A stretch of 64,000 nt of DNA from Imbricaverruca yamaguchii (Eukaryota > Arthropoda > Thecostraca > Neoverrucidae): the NCBI GenBank assembly GCA_034440575.1, contig JAOTOL010001511.1, positions 1,352,001-1,416,000 of the forward strand, read 5' to 3'. The notes beneath the pieces were generated by a model, which was not told the DNA's origin, did not search any database, and saw nothing but the letters and a program-made list of their open reading frames with translations. Below are positions 35,119 through 46,267 of the stretch, in pieces. The position numbers and the translations under genes were made by a program. Every line of letters begins with the position of its first letter. The stretch's first letter is position 1.

Positions 35119-35990
35119 GCCTAGGCAGGCCAAGGGGTATTCATGTCACTCTGGAAAGCACAACAACTTTCAACTTAATGGACAACTTTCAACTTAATGT
35201 AGTCTGTGCATGGGCAAATGTGGTCAAATGTAAGGGTTTCTGGGCTGTCCTCACACACAAGTGCATATGTCAGGTGCCCACCTAGGCAGGTAGGTAGGTA
35301 CCTACCTATCGCAGGAATGGACCAAACTGCAAAGCATAGCACTTGACAGGATCATGTCAGTACACAGCAGACAGGCAGCAGTGTGGCTGGTGTAGCAATT
35401 GGTGCAGGGATAGGTACCTGGTGCAGGTAGGCTGATAATCCACTGACAATTAACACATCTTCAAAAAAAATCACAAGAAACAAAAAATTGCAACAACAAA
35501 AAGTACAGTAATCCACATCTGTCTAAGTTGATAGCTTTCAAGTTCATTTATTTCATGAAACAAATTGTTACCAAATTCAGTTTAATGCCTAATACAGTTC
35601 AAAACAACAGAGTAGAAAGTGAAGGATGTTCATGGTGTAATCCTGTGCCAGTGTTGGAAAACTGGCATTTGTTGGTGTCATGCATATCAATACATTTTGT
35701 ACTCCAAGATTGTGACTAGACTAAATTAAATATTTTGTACTCCAGAAGGGAAAAGGAAGAACAGCTTTGTTTTGTCAAATGCTACCATTCAAGAGCCATA
35801 CCTGGAAAAACTAGCAGTTTCAGCAGTCCCTATGTGCTGACCCATGAATGGCCACAATACAGCTTCAAAGGGTGGTGCAAATCATGCAGTTTTTGTAAGC
35901 ACACTGCCAATGTTGCACAAAAGAAAACCGATTCTCAGAAATGGCTGTGGGTGACGTCATATGAGAAGATGCTATATTTGTGTGAATTTA
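35119..35990. other. CpG-poor upstream region of CDC26
   Basis: Contains a GGTAGGTAGGTACCTACC island at about 35289-35306 and otherwise unique sequence almost without CpG. No gene recognised. Confidence 0.5.
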
Positions 35991-36200
35991 GTCAATATTT
36001 AGTTCAAAATTTGTTCAATATTGATTCAATATTTATTCAATATTTATTCCATATTGATTCAATATTGATTCAATATTGATTCAATATTGATTCAATATTT
36101 ATCAATATTTATTCTTATATTAGATATTTATTTTAATCAATATTTATTCAATATTGATTCAATATTTATAAATATCTATTCAATATTTGTTAATAGATAT
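35991..36200. repeat. 12-bp AT-rich tandem repeat
   Basis: Units of ATTGATTCAATA and ATTTATTCAATA repeat head to tail with small variants. Both strands look alike because TTGATTCAA-type sequence is semi-palindromic. Confidence 0.85.
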
Positions 36201-36289
36201 TTGTGCTGAAGTGCTCACCAAGAACAGAAATCACAGCTGAAATACAAAGTCTACATAGCTGACAAATATTAGATGTACTTGCGTATCAT

Positions 36290-37530
36290 TCCAAACCCAT
36301 GCAATCCCTCCACCTGTGCCACCACAGCCAATCTCATCAGTATGACATCGCAAGGAAGTTGCCAATATCCCATGCATCACAAGTTAGAATTCAAAAACAA
36401 CATTTTCCTGTCTAAAAAATTATCCACCCTACTTTTAAAGACATTCAATGAGGGACTCCCCACTGCATCAGCAGGCAGCCTATTCCATTGGTCAACAACC
36501 CTTTGACTGAAGACCTGTTGTCGTTTAACTGTCCTGCACCTCATTTTGTCTAACCTGAATTGATGACCCTATGGGATATTCTAAACTGCAGAGCATCATT
36601 CAAATTGACCTGATCTAGCCCTCTAACAATTTTGTACATTTCAATCATGTCTCCCTTAATCTCCTATATTTGAGTGAGTACATATCTAATGCATTAAGCC
36701 TTTCTCCATATTCTAAGTTACTTAATCCACTGACGAGTCTAGTGGCTTTGCGCTGGACTCTTTCTAACATATCTATATCCTTTTCTAGGTAGGGGCTCCA
36801 TGCTTGTACAGAGTACTCCAAGTGGGCCGCACATATCTAAGTACAGCTTTTTCATGACTTCCTGCTCTTATATTTACACTTCTATTAATGAGTCCCAGCA
36901 TTCTGAGTGCCCTATTTCTAGCTGAGATACATTGTTTTTCTGCTTTAAGATCTTTTGAGACCAACACACCTAAGTCCCTTTCCCTTCAATAACATCCAGT
37001 TCCTCCTCCCATTTTATAACTGAATGTCTCGCCTGCAGACCCTATATGCATAACCTTACACTTATCATAGTTGAAAGTCATCTGCCATTGATCAGCCCAC
37101 TCTTTTAGGTCGTCCAAATCTAGTTGAATATTACTAGATTGATCTCTGCTGTTAGCCACTCCTACCAGCTTGATGTCATCAGCAAATTTGAACACTCTAT
37201 TCCTCAGCCCTACTAATGTTGTTCACAAAGATGATAAAGAGGAGAGGCCCTAGAACAGAGCCCTGTGGCACTCCACTCAGAACATCTTTCCAACCAGATT
37301 TACATCCATTCAATACTACCCTTTGTTTCCTTCCCTGCAACCATGCTTCAATCCAATGTAGAACTTTTCCTACAATCCCATGTTGTTGTAATTGATGAAT
37401 TAACCTTCCATGTGGAACTTTATCAAAAGCTTTGCTAAAGTCCAAGTACACAACATCCATCCTGCTTTCTTTTGATACTTGGACAAATACTTGGTATCGC
37501 CGAAGTAAATACTTGAATCCTTGTTTGGTC
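36290..37530 (-). mobile_element. CR1-like LINE, copy 3 (different subfamily, inactive)
   Basis: Minus-strand fragments encode RT motifs: DVVYLDFSKAFDKVPHGRLI, then QRVVLNG and SGVPQGSVLGPLLFIIFVNN. They are followed by MFKFADDIKL, LKEWADQWQMTFNYDKCKVM and a C-terminal QVFSQRVVDQWNRLP-like tail. It diverges from copies 1 and 2, with a different residue after FADD and a different 3' end. Frameshifts (near 36830 and 37195) show inactivity. The 5' part, including the endonuclease, is missing. Confidence 0.85.
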
Positions 37531-38234
37531 ATTAAGGTGCTTTGAATATGCAATTGAAGGACATTTTGCTAGACAATTTTTTAGACACAATGAGCCCATT
37601 CAATGCAAAAGACTCACTATAAAATTCCTCAGTGGCTCCGAAGCAAGCAAGTGCTCTGAGGCAATGACACAAAGAAACCAATCCCACTTGTGAACTTATG
37701 GTTATGAATGACTGTAAAAAATTTGTTGGGGGGAATGTGCTCCAACTTACTCCTGCCGAGAGCAGGGGCAGCTTGGAGCAACTTGGAGTATCACAAATGT
37801 GGCGCTGACGATACATTTGCGAAGCGCTTTGAGGAATCTGCGTAATTTGCGTCAACAAGTTTTGAACATCTGCGTCATATATGTAACCATAATGCAAGTA
37901 CAAACAGCTGATTTTTACTCCAAGTTACTCCAGACATTCTAGCGCTCGTTTTTCCCGAGCCTGCTCCGAACTGTTCCAAGTTGCTCCAAGTTGCGCTACT
38001 ATTGATCAGGAACAGACCCATAGTGTTGCGCAAAGCAAAAGATCAGTGAAGTTCTTGTGTTGGCAGTATGCCACTGATAAACATGTGTTCAAAGTTTCTA
38101 ATCGTCATGACGTCATATAAAAAATACCCTGCACCGATTGATTGAACAACGGTTTTTAGAACAGAAAATGCTAACGGAGCAAACACTGGCCGGCGGCCTC
38201 CAGGACTCCGAAATACGTCTCTTAAAACTGTCAC
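37531..38234. other. Spacer before the foldback element
   Basis: Mixed unique sequence. Repeated small words such as TTGGAGCAACTTGGAGTA and GTTGCTCCAAGTTGC occur but no gene is recognised. Confidence 0.45.
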
Positions 38235-41200
38235 TTTTTCCCGGGTGGGTCTACTCCGTTCCCCTGGGCTGTTGCCGTGACCATATTCAGAAACTACCGA
38301 ACCAAATTCCACCAAACCTTCACCAATCGATTCAGTTGGGTCGATTTATGTGGGACTTTTGAATATGGGGACTCTTACCGTTACGCAAAGCTATAAAATT
38401 ACCCCTCAAACTTGGGGCGGCCATTTTGAAATCATTTTGAAAGTGTTGCCGTGCCCATGCTCATAAACCGCTGCACCGAATTGAACGAAACCTTCACCAA
38501 TCGATGCAGCATAGTCGATTTACTTGGGACTTTAAAATATGGTGACCTTGACCTTGACCTAAGGTCGCTGATTAAGTACATCTTTATTTTGAATTGTTGC
38601 CGTGACCATGCTCCTAAACTACTGAACCGAATTTCGTGAAACCTTCACCAATAGACGTGACATGGTCGATATACCTGGGACTTTTGAATATGGTGACCTT
38701 GGCCTTAGGTCAAGGTCATCAAAAAAGCACAAAACCATTTTTAAGACTTTTAACCACGCCCATACTCTGAAACTACCCAATACAATTTCATGAAACCTTC
38801 ACAAATCGACGTAACGTGTTCGGTATACGTGGGACTTTGAATATCATGACCTTGACCTTAGGTCAAGGTCACCAAAATCCCAAAAATCGTTTTCTTGCCT
38901 ATTTGACACGCCCATGCTCCCAAAGTACCGAACCGAATTTGATGAAACATTCACCAATCGACGTGGAATGGGCGATATATTCTGGAGTTTAAATATAATG
39001 ACCTTGGCCCTAGGTCAAGGTCATCAAAAATGCATAAAACTCATTTTAATGGTTGTTGCGCCGCCCATGCTCCGAAAGTACGGAACCGAATTTCATGAAA
39101 CCTTCGCCAATCGACGTGCCGTGGTCGATATACTTGGGACTTTTCAATATGGTGACGTCGGCCCTAGGTCAAGGTCATAAAAAGTGTATAAAACTCATTT
39201 TAATGGTTATTGCGCCGCCCATGCTCCGAAAGGACGGAACCGAATTTCATGAAACCTTCGCCAATCGACGTGCCGTGGTCGATATACTTGGGACTTTTCA
39301 ATATGGTGACCTCGGCCCTAGGTCAAGGTCATAAAAAATGCACAAAACTCATTTTAATGGTTGTTGCGCCGCCCATGCTCCGAAAGTACGGAACCGAATT
39401 TCATGAAACCTTCACCAATCGACGTGCCGTGGTCGATATACTTGGGACTTTTCAATATGGTGACCTCGGCCCTAGGTCAAGGTCATGCAAAATGCATAAA
39501 ACTCATACCACTGCTCACCAAACGACCGAAATATAAACGTATTGCAGTACCATACACGGCATAAAATAGCAAATGCGGGCACAGTCTAACACGACCACGC
39601 ACCTAGAAGACAGCAGCAGACGCAAGGGAAATACGTTGACCTTGGGAGCCCATAAATAGTCATGGTCAATCATGTTATATAAATTTGTTGTAAAGTAGTT
39701 ACTGGGAACAACGTATGGCTTGGTCGGCGTCATGTAAAGGATATAAATGACAATCATCATATTCAAGAGCCGAAAGTATATCGACCACGGCACGTCGATT
39801 GGCGAAGGTTTCATGAAATTCGGTTCCGTACTTTCGGAGCATGGGCGGCGCAACAACCATTAAAATGAGTTTTATGCATTTTGTATGACCTTGACCTAGG
39901 GCCGAGGTCACCATATCGAAAAGTCCCAAGTATATCGACAACGGCACGTCGATTGGCGAAGGTTTCATGAATTCGGTTCCGTATTTCGGAGCATGGGCGG
40001 CGCAACAACCATTAAAATGAGTTTTATGCATTTTGATGACCTTGACCTAGGGCCAAGGTCACCATATTGAAAAGTCCCAAGTATATCGACCACGGCCGTC
40101 GATTGGTGAAGGTTTCATGAAATTCGGTTCCGTACTTTCGGAGCATGGGCGGCGCAACAACCATTAAAATGAGTTTTGTGCATTTTTATGACCTTGACCT
40201 AATGTCGACGTCACCATATTGAAACGTCCCAAGTATATCGACCACGGCACGTCGATTGGTGAAGGTTTCATGAAATTGGTTCCGTACTTTCGGAGCATGG
40301 GCGGCGCAACAACCATTAAAATGAGTTTTGTGCATTTTTTATGACCTTGACCTAGGGCCGAGGTCACCATATTGAAAAGTCCCAAGTATATCGACCACGG
40401 CACGTCGATTGGCGAAGGTTTCATGAAATTCGGTTCCGTCCTTTCGGAGCATGGGCGGCGCAACAACCATTAAAATGAGTTTTATACACTTTTGATGACC
40501 TTGACCTAATGCCGAGGTCACCATATTGAAAAGTCCCAAGTATATCGACCACGGCACGTCGATTGGCGAAGGTTTCATGAAATTCGGTTCCGTACTTTCG
40601 GAGCATGGGCGACGCAACAACCATTAAAATGAGTTTTATGCATTTTTGATGACCTTGACCTAGGGCCAAGGTCATCATATTTAAACTCCAGAATATATCG
40701 CCCATTCCACGTCGATTGGTGAATGTTTCATCAAATTCGGTTCAGTACTTTGGGAGCATGGGCGTGTCAAATAGGCAAGAAAACGATTTTGGGGATTTTG
40801 GTGACCTTGACCTAAGGTCAAGGTCATGATATTCAAAGTCCCACGTATATCGAACACGTTACGTCGATTTGTGAAGGTTTCATGAAATTGTATTGGGTAG
40901 TTTCAGAGTATGGGCGTGGTTAAAAGTCTTAAAAATGGTTTTGTGCTTTTTTGATGACCTTGACCTAAGGCCAAGGTCACCATATTCAAAAGTCCCAAGT
41001 ATATCGACCATGTCACGTCTATTGGTGAAGGTTTCACGAAATTCGGTTCAGTAGTTTAGGAGCATGGTCACGGCAACAATTCAAAATAAAGATGTACTTA
41101 ATCAGCGACCTTAGGTCAAGGTCAAGGTCACCATATTTTAAAGTCCCAAGTAAATCGACTATGCTGCATCGATTGGTGAAGGTTTCGTTCAATTCGGTGC

Positions 41201-41440
41201 AGCGGTTTATGAGCATGGGCACGGCAACACTTTCAAAATGATTTCAAAATGGCCGCCCAAAGTTTGAGGGGTAATTTTATAGCTTTGCGTAACAGTAAGA
41301 GTCCCCATATTCAAAAGTCCCACATAAATCGACCCAACTGAATCGATTGGTGAAGGTTTGGTGGAATTTGGTTCGGTAGTTTCTGAATATGGTCACGGCA
41401 ACAGCCCACGGCAACAGAGTAGACCCACCCCTTTTTCCCA
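38235..41440. mobile_element. 3.2 kb foldback structure of 154-bp repeats
   Basis: Left arm (about 38235-39525) and right arm (about 39770-41440) are reverse complements unit by unit. Matching ends are GGGTGGGTCTACTCCGTT on the left and AGTAGACCCACCCC on the right. Each arm is a tandem of about 154-base units (seven or eight left, nine or ten right). Each unit carries a palindrome of the form TGACCTTGACCT(T/A)AGGTCAAGGTCA, degraded to CTCGGCCCTAGGTCAAGGTC in inner units. A non-repetitive loop (39530-39765) separates the arms. There is no transposase frame, so it resembles a non-autonomous foldback element or an inverted duplication of a satellite. Open frames on both strands follow the repeats. 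Confidence 0.82.
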
Positions 41441-43985
41441 CTATAAGGTGGCTCGAAAGCAGGTTTCTGGAGACGCATCGGCGGAATTCGTAGCGACCGG
41501 ATCAAGGTGACCGGATGCCACTGTTCAGTGCGTAGGCCCCATGTCTGGCGCGTTGTTGTCGGAATTTCCGTTGGTTGTGTGTGGTGTGTGTTCGGATGCT
41601 GTCTGTAGTCGGTTTTACAGCGGCAATTTGCTCCCATATCTACTGGCCTTCGAGTCTTCTAGGTTCTTCGTTCATTCAGCTAAATATTCCAGACATGAAC
41701 TAAAAGATTAAATCGACAAGCTCATAATATTCATAAATATTGGCTTCAATCAATTTTCTCAGCTTTTGTACTTGAAAAATTGCTATCGATGGTGGAAATT
41801 AAATAACTAAACGGATCTCTAGCATAATTTTTAACAAACCATTTTTTATTCTGAAACCTATATCTCAATAGATGGCAAGTAACAAGTCAGTGGGTGCATT
41901 TGCATTCTACTCATGGGGTTTGTTGTTAATATTTACTAGTTGTGTGGTTTGAGAATGTTGGGAGTATCAGGTATGGATTGATAAACTTGGTTGACATGGA
42001 TTAAGTATACCTTTCTTGTTATTTTTTCTGTGGTTGCTCAGGAAGTTGGCTTACAACCACATCCTTCGCTAATTTAACGATAGTGCCAATTTGGCTCTGG
42101 CATTCAATCGTCGGCTGCCATATACAGCAGAGCTGGGTGTAGTCTCCATGTAAATCAGAAAGCATATTGCAATTTACTGATGTTCAACTGATATAATAAC
42201 TATATTTAGTGGTCTGTCTTTAATGTATGTTGATCATTGTGCCAGGTCTTCTCCATCTATCTCATCCAAGGTCTCTTTCCTGAGACCTGGGACCTGCTAG
42301 CAAAGTTCTGCTGTAAAACCAACTTGTGTGTTTAGTGGTAGAAAGTGGCTAGTTTATTTGGTAATCATAAGTAGAATAACATGTTTGGAAGAGATCAAAT
42401 CCCCAAAGAAGTGCTGTAATTCCCACTGTGCTTAAGACATCATACATTGAATGGCTCTGCCACTGCTTATATATCGCCAAACCAATAATTGTACTGTGCT
42501 TGCAGAATGCAAAAATGAACAAGCTATCCATATTTATACAGTTCCTTTGGGTGGAAATCATCCAACTACTCAAAAGAAGCAGCTGAAAAACAGGGCAATT
42601 ATTTTCTCGTGACGTGCCATATTCCAAACATGAAAATGCTGCTGTCATGCATTACGAACACCAGGCATTTAGTTTCCCGAACACCACTGAATCATTTATA
42701 TCCTCAACATTTTTGTTTTGTTCATGATGGAAGTTCATTTATGGTTTGTGGCTAATTTTCCTATCATAATTATTCACAAGTTTATTGATGAATGGCTCTA
42801 TATTGGCTGGGCATGGGCAGATGTAGAAAGTGCATTACATAATCTGTAGTGTTTAATGCATTTTTAGCTTTTTTTTATTAAAGAAGGTGCACCTGGTCTG
42901 ACTGAATAGTGAGGATGATGGCTTGATATGTACTTGTCACTCAAGCAATACCTTGAGCAGGCCCCCAGTGGAAACTCCCTGGTGGGAACAGGGGAGGATC
43001 CAGTTATGTCATCCGGATATTTGTCTGGAGGAGTGCTAATTTATCCATGGAGTGCTGCAGTGAATGTCCCTGAATGGGTCTTTGAGGTACAAATCATGCA
43101 TACATCCATGTTTTGGTGAGGGGATGGCCCCTAGCACTGGCTATTACACATTACCACCAAATTACCAGGTGTGGGAGTTTGGTTGACATTATGCTTACAG
43201 TGTTGGCTCCACATCACCAGTGGACCTAGATGTCCGTCATAACTTACCCACAGAGCTTTGGCATGAACGAGCATCTTAAATGCTTGACCATTGAACCAAA
43301 TAACGAAGTTGAACGAATGTCGTATATTTCAGGTGCAGATCGTATATTTCAAGTGCAGATCAAGGATTCACCATGTGGGGGCACATTTCTTCGGAGCACC
43401 TTCTGTTGAGAAATCGTTGAGTGGGGAGGTGGTGTACCCCATTGCCAGCTTATATCAAAAGGGCACCTTTTTCTCTAAATCTAAAAGGAGTAGTGACTTG
43501 CTTTAAAAATCTGCTTAGGGTTGGGGTGGCATGCATCCAAGCATTCAAAGTGCCTGTCCCTGCCAGATGGGCACCACCTGTCCATGATAGGGGGTGCATA
43601 CCTCCAATGCCCCCTCTGTATTCGCCACTGGTATATTCGCGAGCAACGACCCACAAGTCCTCTGGCACACTGGGGGAGTGCTCAACTGCCCGTCTCCGCC
43701 CGAAAACACGGCGGCGATGATCGGAGAAGGCGGCACCGTCTGCGACGAACGATGTGTGCAGGTGTTCCGACAGCACTGCTCAAGTCTTCCACCGATACAA
43801 ACACTAAGCAACAAGAGCTAGTAACTAACACTAAACAGGCACAGCACCGGCACATGCCTCACACACGATGTCTGCGACGACTTCCTCATCATCACCATAG
43901 TCGTTCAGTAGGCAGGCATAGTATCCTTCACATACGGCAGGAAGCACTAGGTGTGAACAGTTGTGTGGCACATGCGACATTCAAC
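41441..43985. other. No gene recognised
   Basis: Mostly AT-rich with low CpG from about 41820 to 43300, then more mixed. No conserved frames or arrays are visible. Confidence 0.5.
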
Positions 43986-44400
43986 CGAATTCCTGCCCAG
44001 TGAACATGCCAATAGGGGCCCTTTTCCGGCCGGGGAGGTGGAATGTCCGCTCGTGCCGAGATGCAGCCGGCACCCAACCGACATGCAACCGACGTAGGGC
44101 CGAGGCCGGGAAGATGTCAGGCTGTTGGGACGAAAGCGGCTCGCTGTTGGCTGTGGAGCAAAATGTCGCACAACGGCCCGACATTGGCTGACTATTGATT
44201 TTCCGAACACATCCCGACATATGTTGATTAGTTTGCCGATGTCGGCCGTGATTGGCCGGATGTCGGTATGCTGCTTACGAGATGGCGGATTCGCCCCGAC
44301 ACGTGCCGACAGCGGGCCGACATCGGCATGTCTGCTGGGTGTCCATTCCGGCGCCGTGTTCTTGGCGCCAGCTGGCTGACCATCTGACGCAAATACAATA
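43986..44400. repeat. CCGACAT-rich internally repetitive element
   Basis: The words CCGACAT, GCCGACATCGG and their complements recur in both orientations at irregular 20-40-base spacing, e.g. CGATGTCGGCC and GGCCGACATCGGC. It may be a MITE or hairpin-rich element. No TIR pair could be fixed. Confidence 0.4.
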
Positions 44401-46255
44401 TACGTCTTTCCTGAGTGCTGTGCGTCTGGTAGTGTGCGCGGGAACGGTGCTGCGCCAGCATTCGTCAGCCGTCTCACGCTGGACCGACTGGGCAGGTGCG
44501 GACGTCGCCGTTACTCGATCACGCCCTCGGTACGACCGGCGTGCCTCCTGCCCTCGCTGCTGCTCATGATCATGACACCAGAAGGGAAACGAGATGCAGG
44601 CTGGAAGGTGTTGTTCTCTCCTTCCCACTTGCGCACATCTTTGGCATTAACAAGTGTTAGGCAAAGGCCTTCTCCGGTTTGTCCTACTGTTCGAGCCGTG
44701 CATGATGCTGGGGACGGTGTATGAATGACGTAGCTGTGACCTGCCTCGTGGCCAGTAGCGTCGGGCGTCACCGGCTGGTCGCCAGTCTTCTTTCGAGCTC
44801 AGTTTCCTGGAGGCAGCAAGTTGTAGCCATCGCCTTTCCCTTACGGAAAGGTGGTTCCACTCCGACCGGGAAAGCACCCATTCAGGAAGGCCAGGGTGCA
44901 TCCTTCCCACCCTGTGCTCAAGAGATTTGTTGGCCACAAATGCATCTCTCAGAGGAAAATGCACCCTGTGGGGAAGAAAGGTTCACATTCAATATGCTCC
45001 AGTGTTCCCTCCCCACTTCGGGAATTTTTCTGCCGAAGACCTCTGGAGAAATCTGACCCTCCCCAATGATGCCCACTGGATCTGCCCCTGCCAGGGGCAA
45101 CCTTAAAAACGCTTGAATCCCGGGATTAAAACGCTAATTAAATCCGTGTTCTGAATTTAGCACACACGTTTTAGCAGGTGCAGATACACTTGCCGTATTA
45201 CGAACACCGCCGTTCGGTTCACGAAACGCACAGAAATTGGCATGTGGTGTTTGCTGAACACTTTTCTAACCCGATAGAGATGTTTAATATGTTTCAGCCA
45301 AATAATGCATAATTCCATGCAGTTACAAGACTTCAATGAAGCTGTTGTGGTCCAAGTTGTTAGTATCCGCTAAAAGATACCGAGGTTTTTTTGTTTTTTT
45401 TAATAGTGGAAAGAACTATTTTCATGTGCAAATAAAACATGTGCAGAACACTTTTAGAATGACACATTTACAGCTAAAAAATACGATATATTCTGCATGA
45501 TCCTTTCCCTTGACATGCACATATTTCACAAGTAGCTTGGGTGCACAAAGAGTATCAAGCAATCCAAGAAAACAAGACTATACTAGGTGTCAGTTTGCAC
45601 CTATCTGTGATAATATGCAAACCCTGGCAACAAATGAGCTGCACTTATTGCATAATCATTCAATGAATTAGCAATTCATATCCCAAGTATGCAATAACTA
45701 AGAATAGTTGATGGCACTGTGATAATTTGATGGATGGATGGAAAGGATGCAATGCCAAGAATCGGCAGCAGGATTTTAGAGGCTATTGCACTGATGCAGA
45801 GCCAAAGCCAAAGCGGTGCCCTCAAATTGATATTACATTGCGTGAGTGGGGTATTGGGAGTATCTGTTTTGTGCCAAAGTTTGCAATGATATTGAAGTAA
45901 TAAACCAAGGAACATACATAAAATGGTTCCCATCTGGCAAGTGGCACTTTTTAACAGAGTCACACATTCATTGTGAGTGCTTGTTCAACTTTCAGATGGT
46001 ATGTGTCATTCTGAGGAATTCCACGGGATCATGAGTTTGTGCACCTCTAGTCTCCTAGTTAGGGTGTGTTTGTGTGTGTCCATCTCTCACCAACATCACT
46101 AACCCTGTGCTGTGCTGCCGACTAGTATGACCTGGTCACTCCCAGTACTTCCCATCGTTGTCCATGTATTTTATAGTGATCTATGTAAATTATTTCACAT
46201 GGAATCAGCATTAACATTAACAGAGCACTCACATTAATGCTTGCACTTGTTTACA
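44401..46255. other. Upstream region of POT1
   Basis: No gene recognised. Bases 45590-46260 are CpG-poor. A 3' splice site TTGTTTACAG at 46246-46255 precedes the first coding exon, so an untranslated first exon probably lies further upstream. Confidence 0.5.
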
Positions 46256-46267
46256 GGTGTGGTCAGC

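Noticed and set aside
35133..35133. Upstream in-frame start for CDC26
   Set aside because: The extra residues MACLG are not part of the conserved CDC26 N terminus, which begins at the next methionine.
38138..41637. Open frames on both strands in the foldback region
   Set aside because: They are the same peptide fragments read from inverted copies of a 154-base unit that is not a multiple of three.
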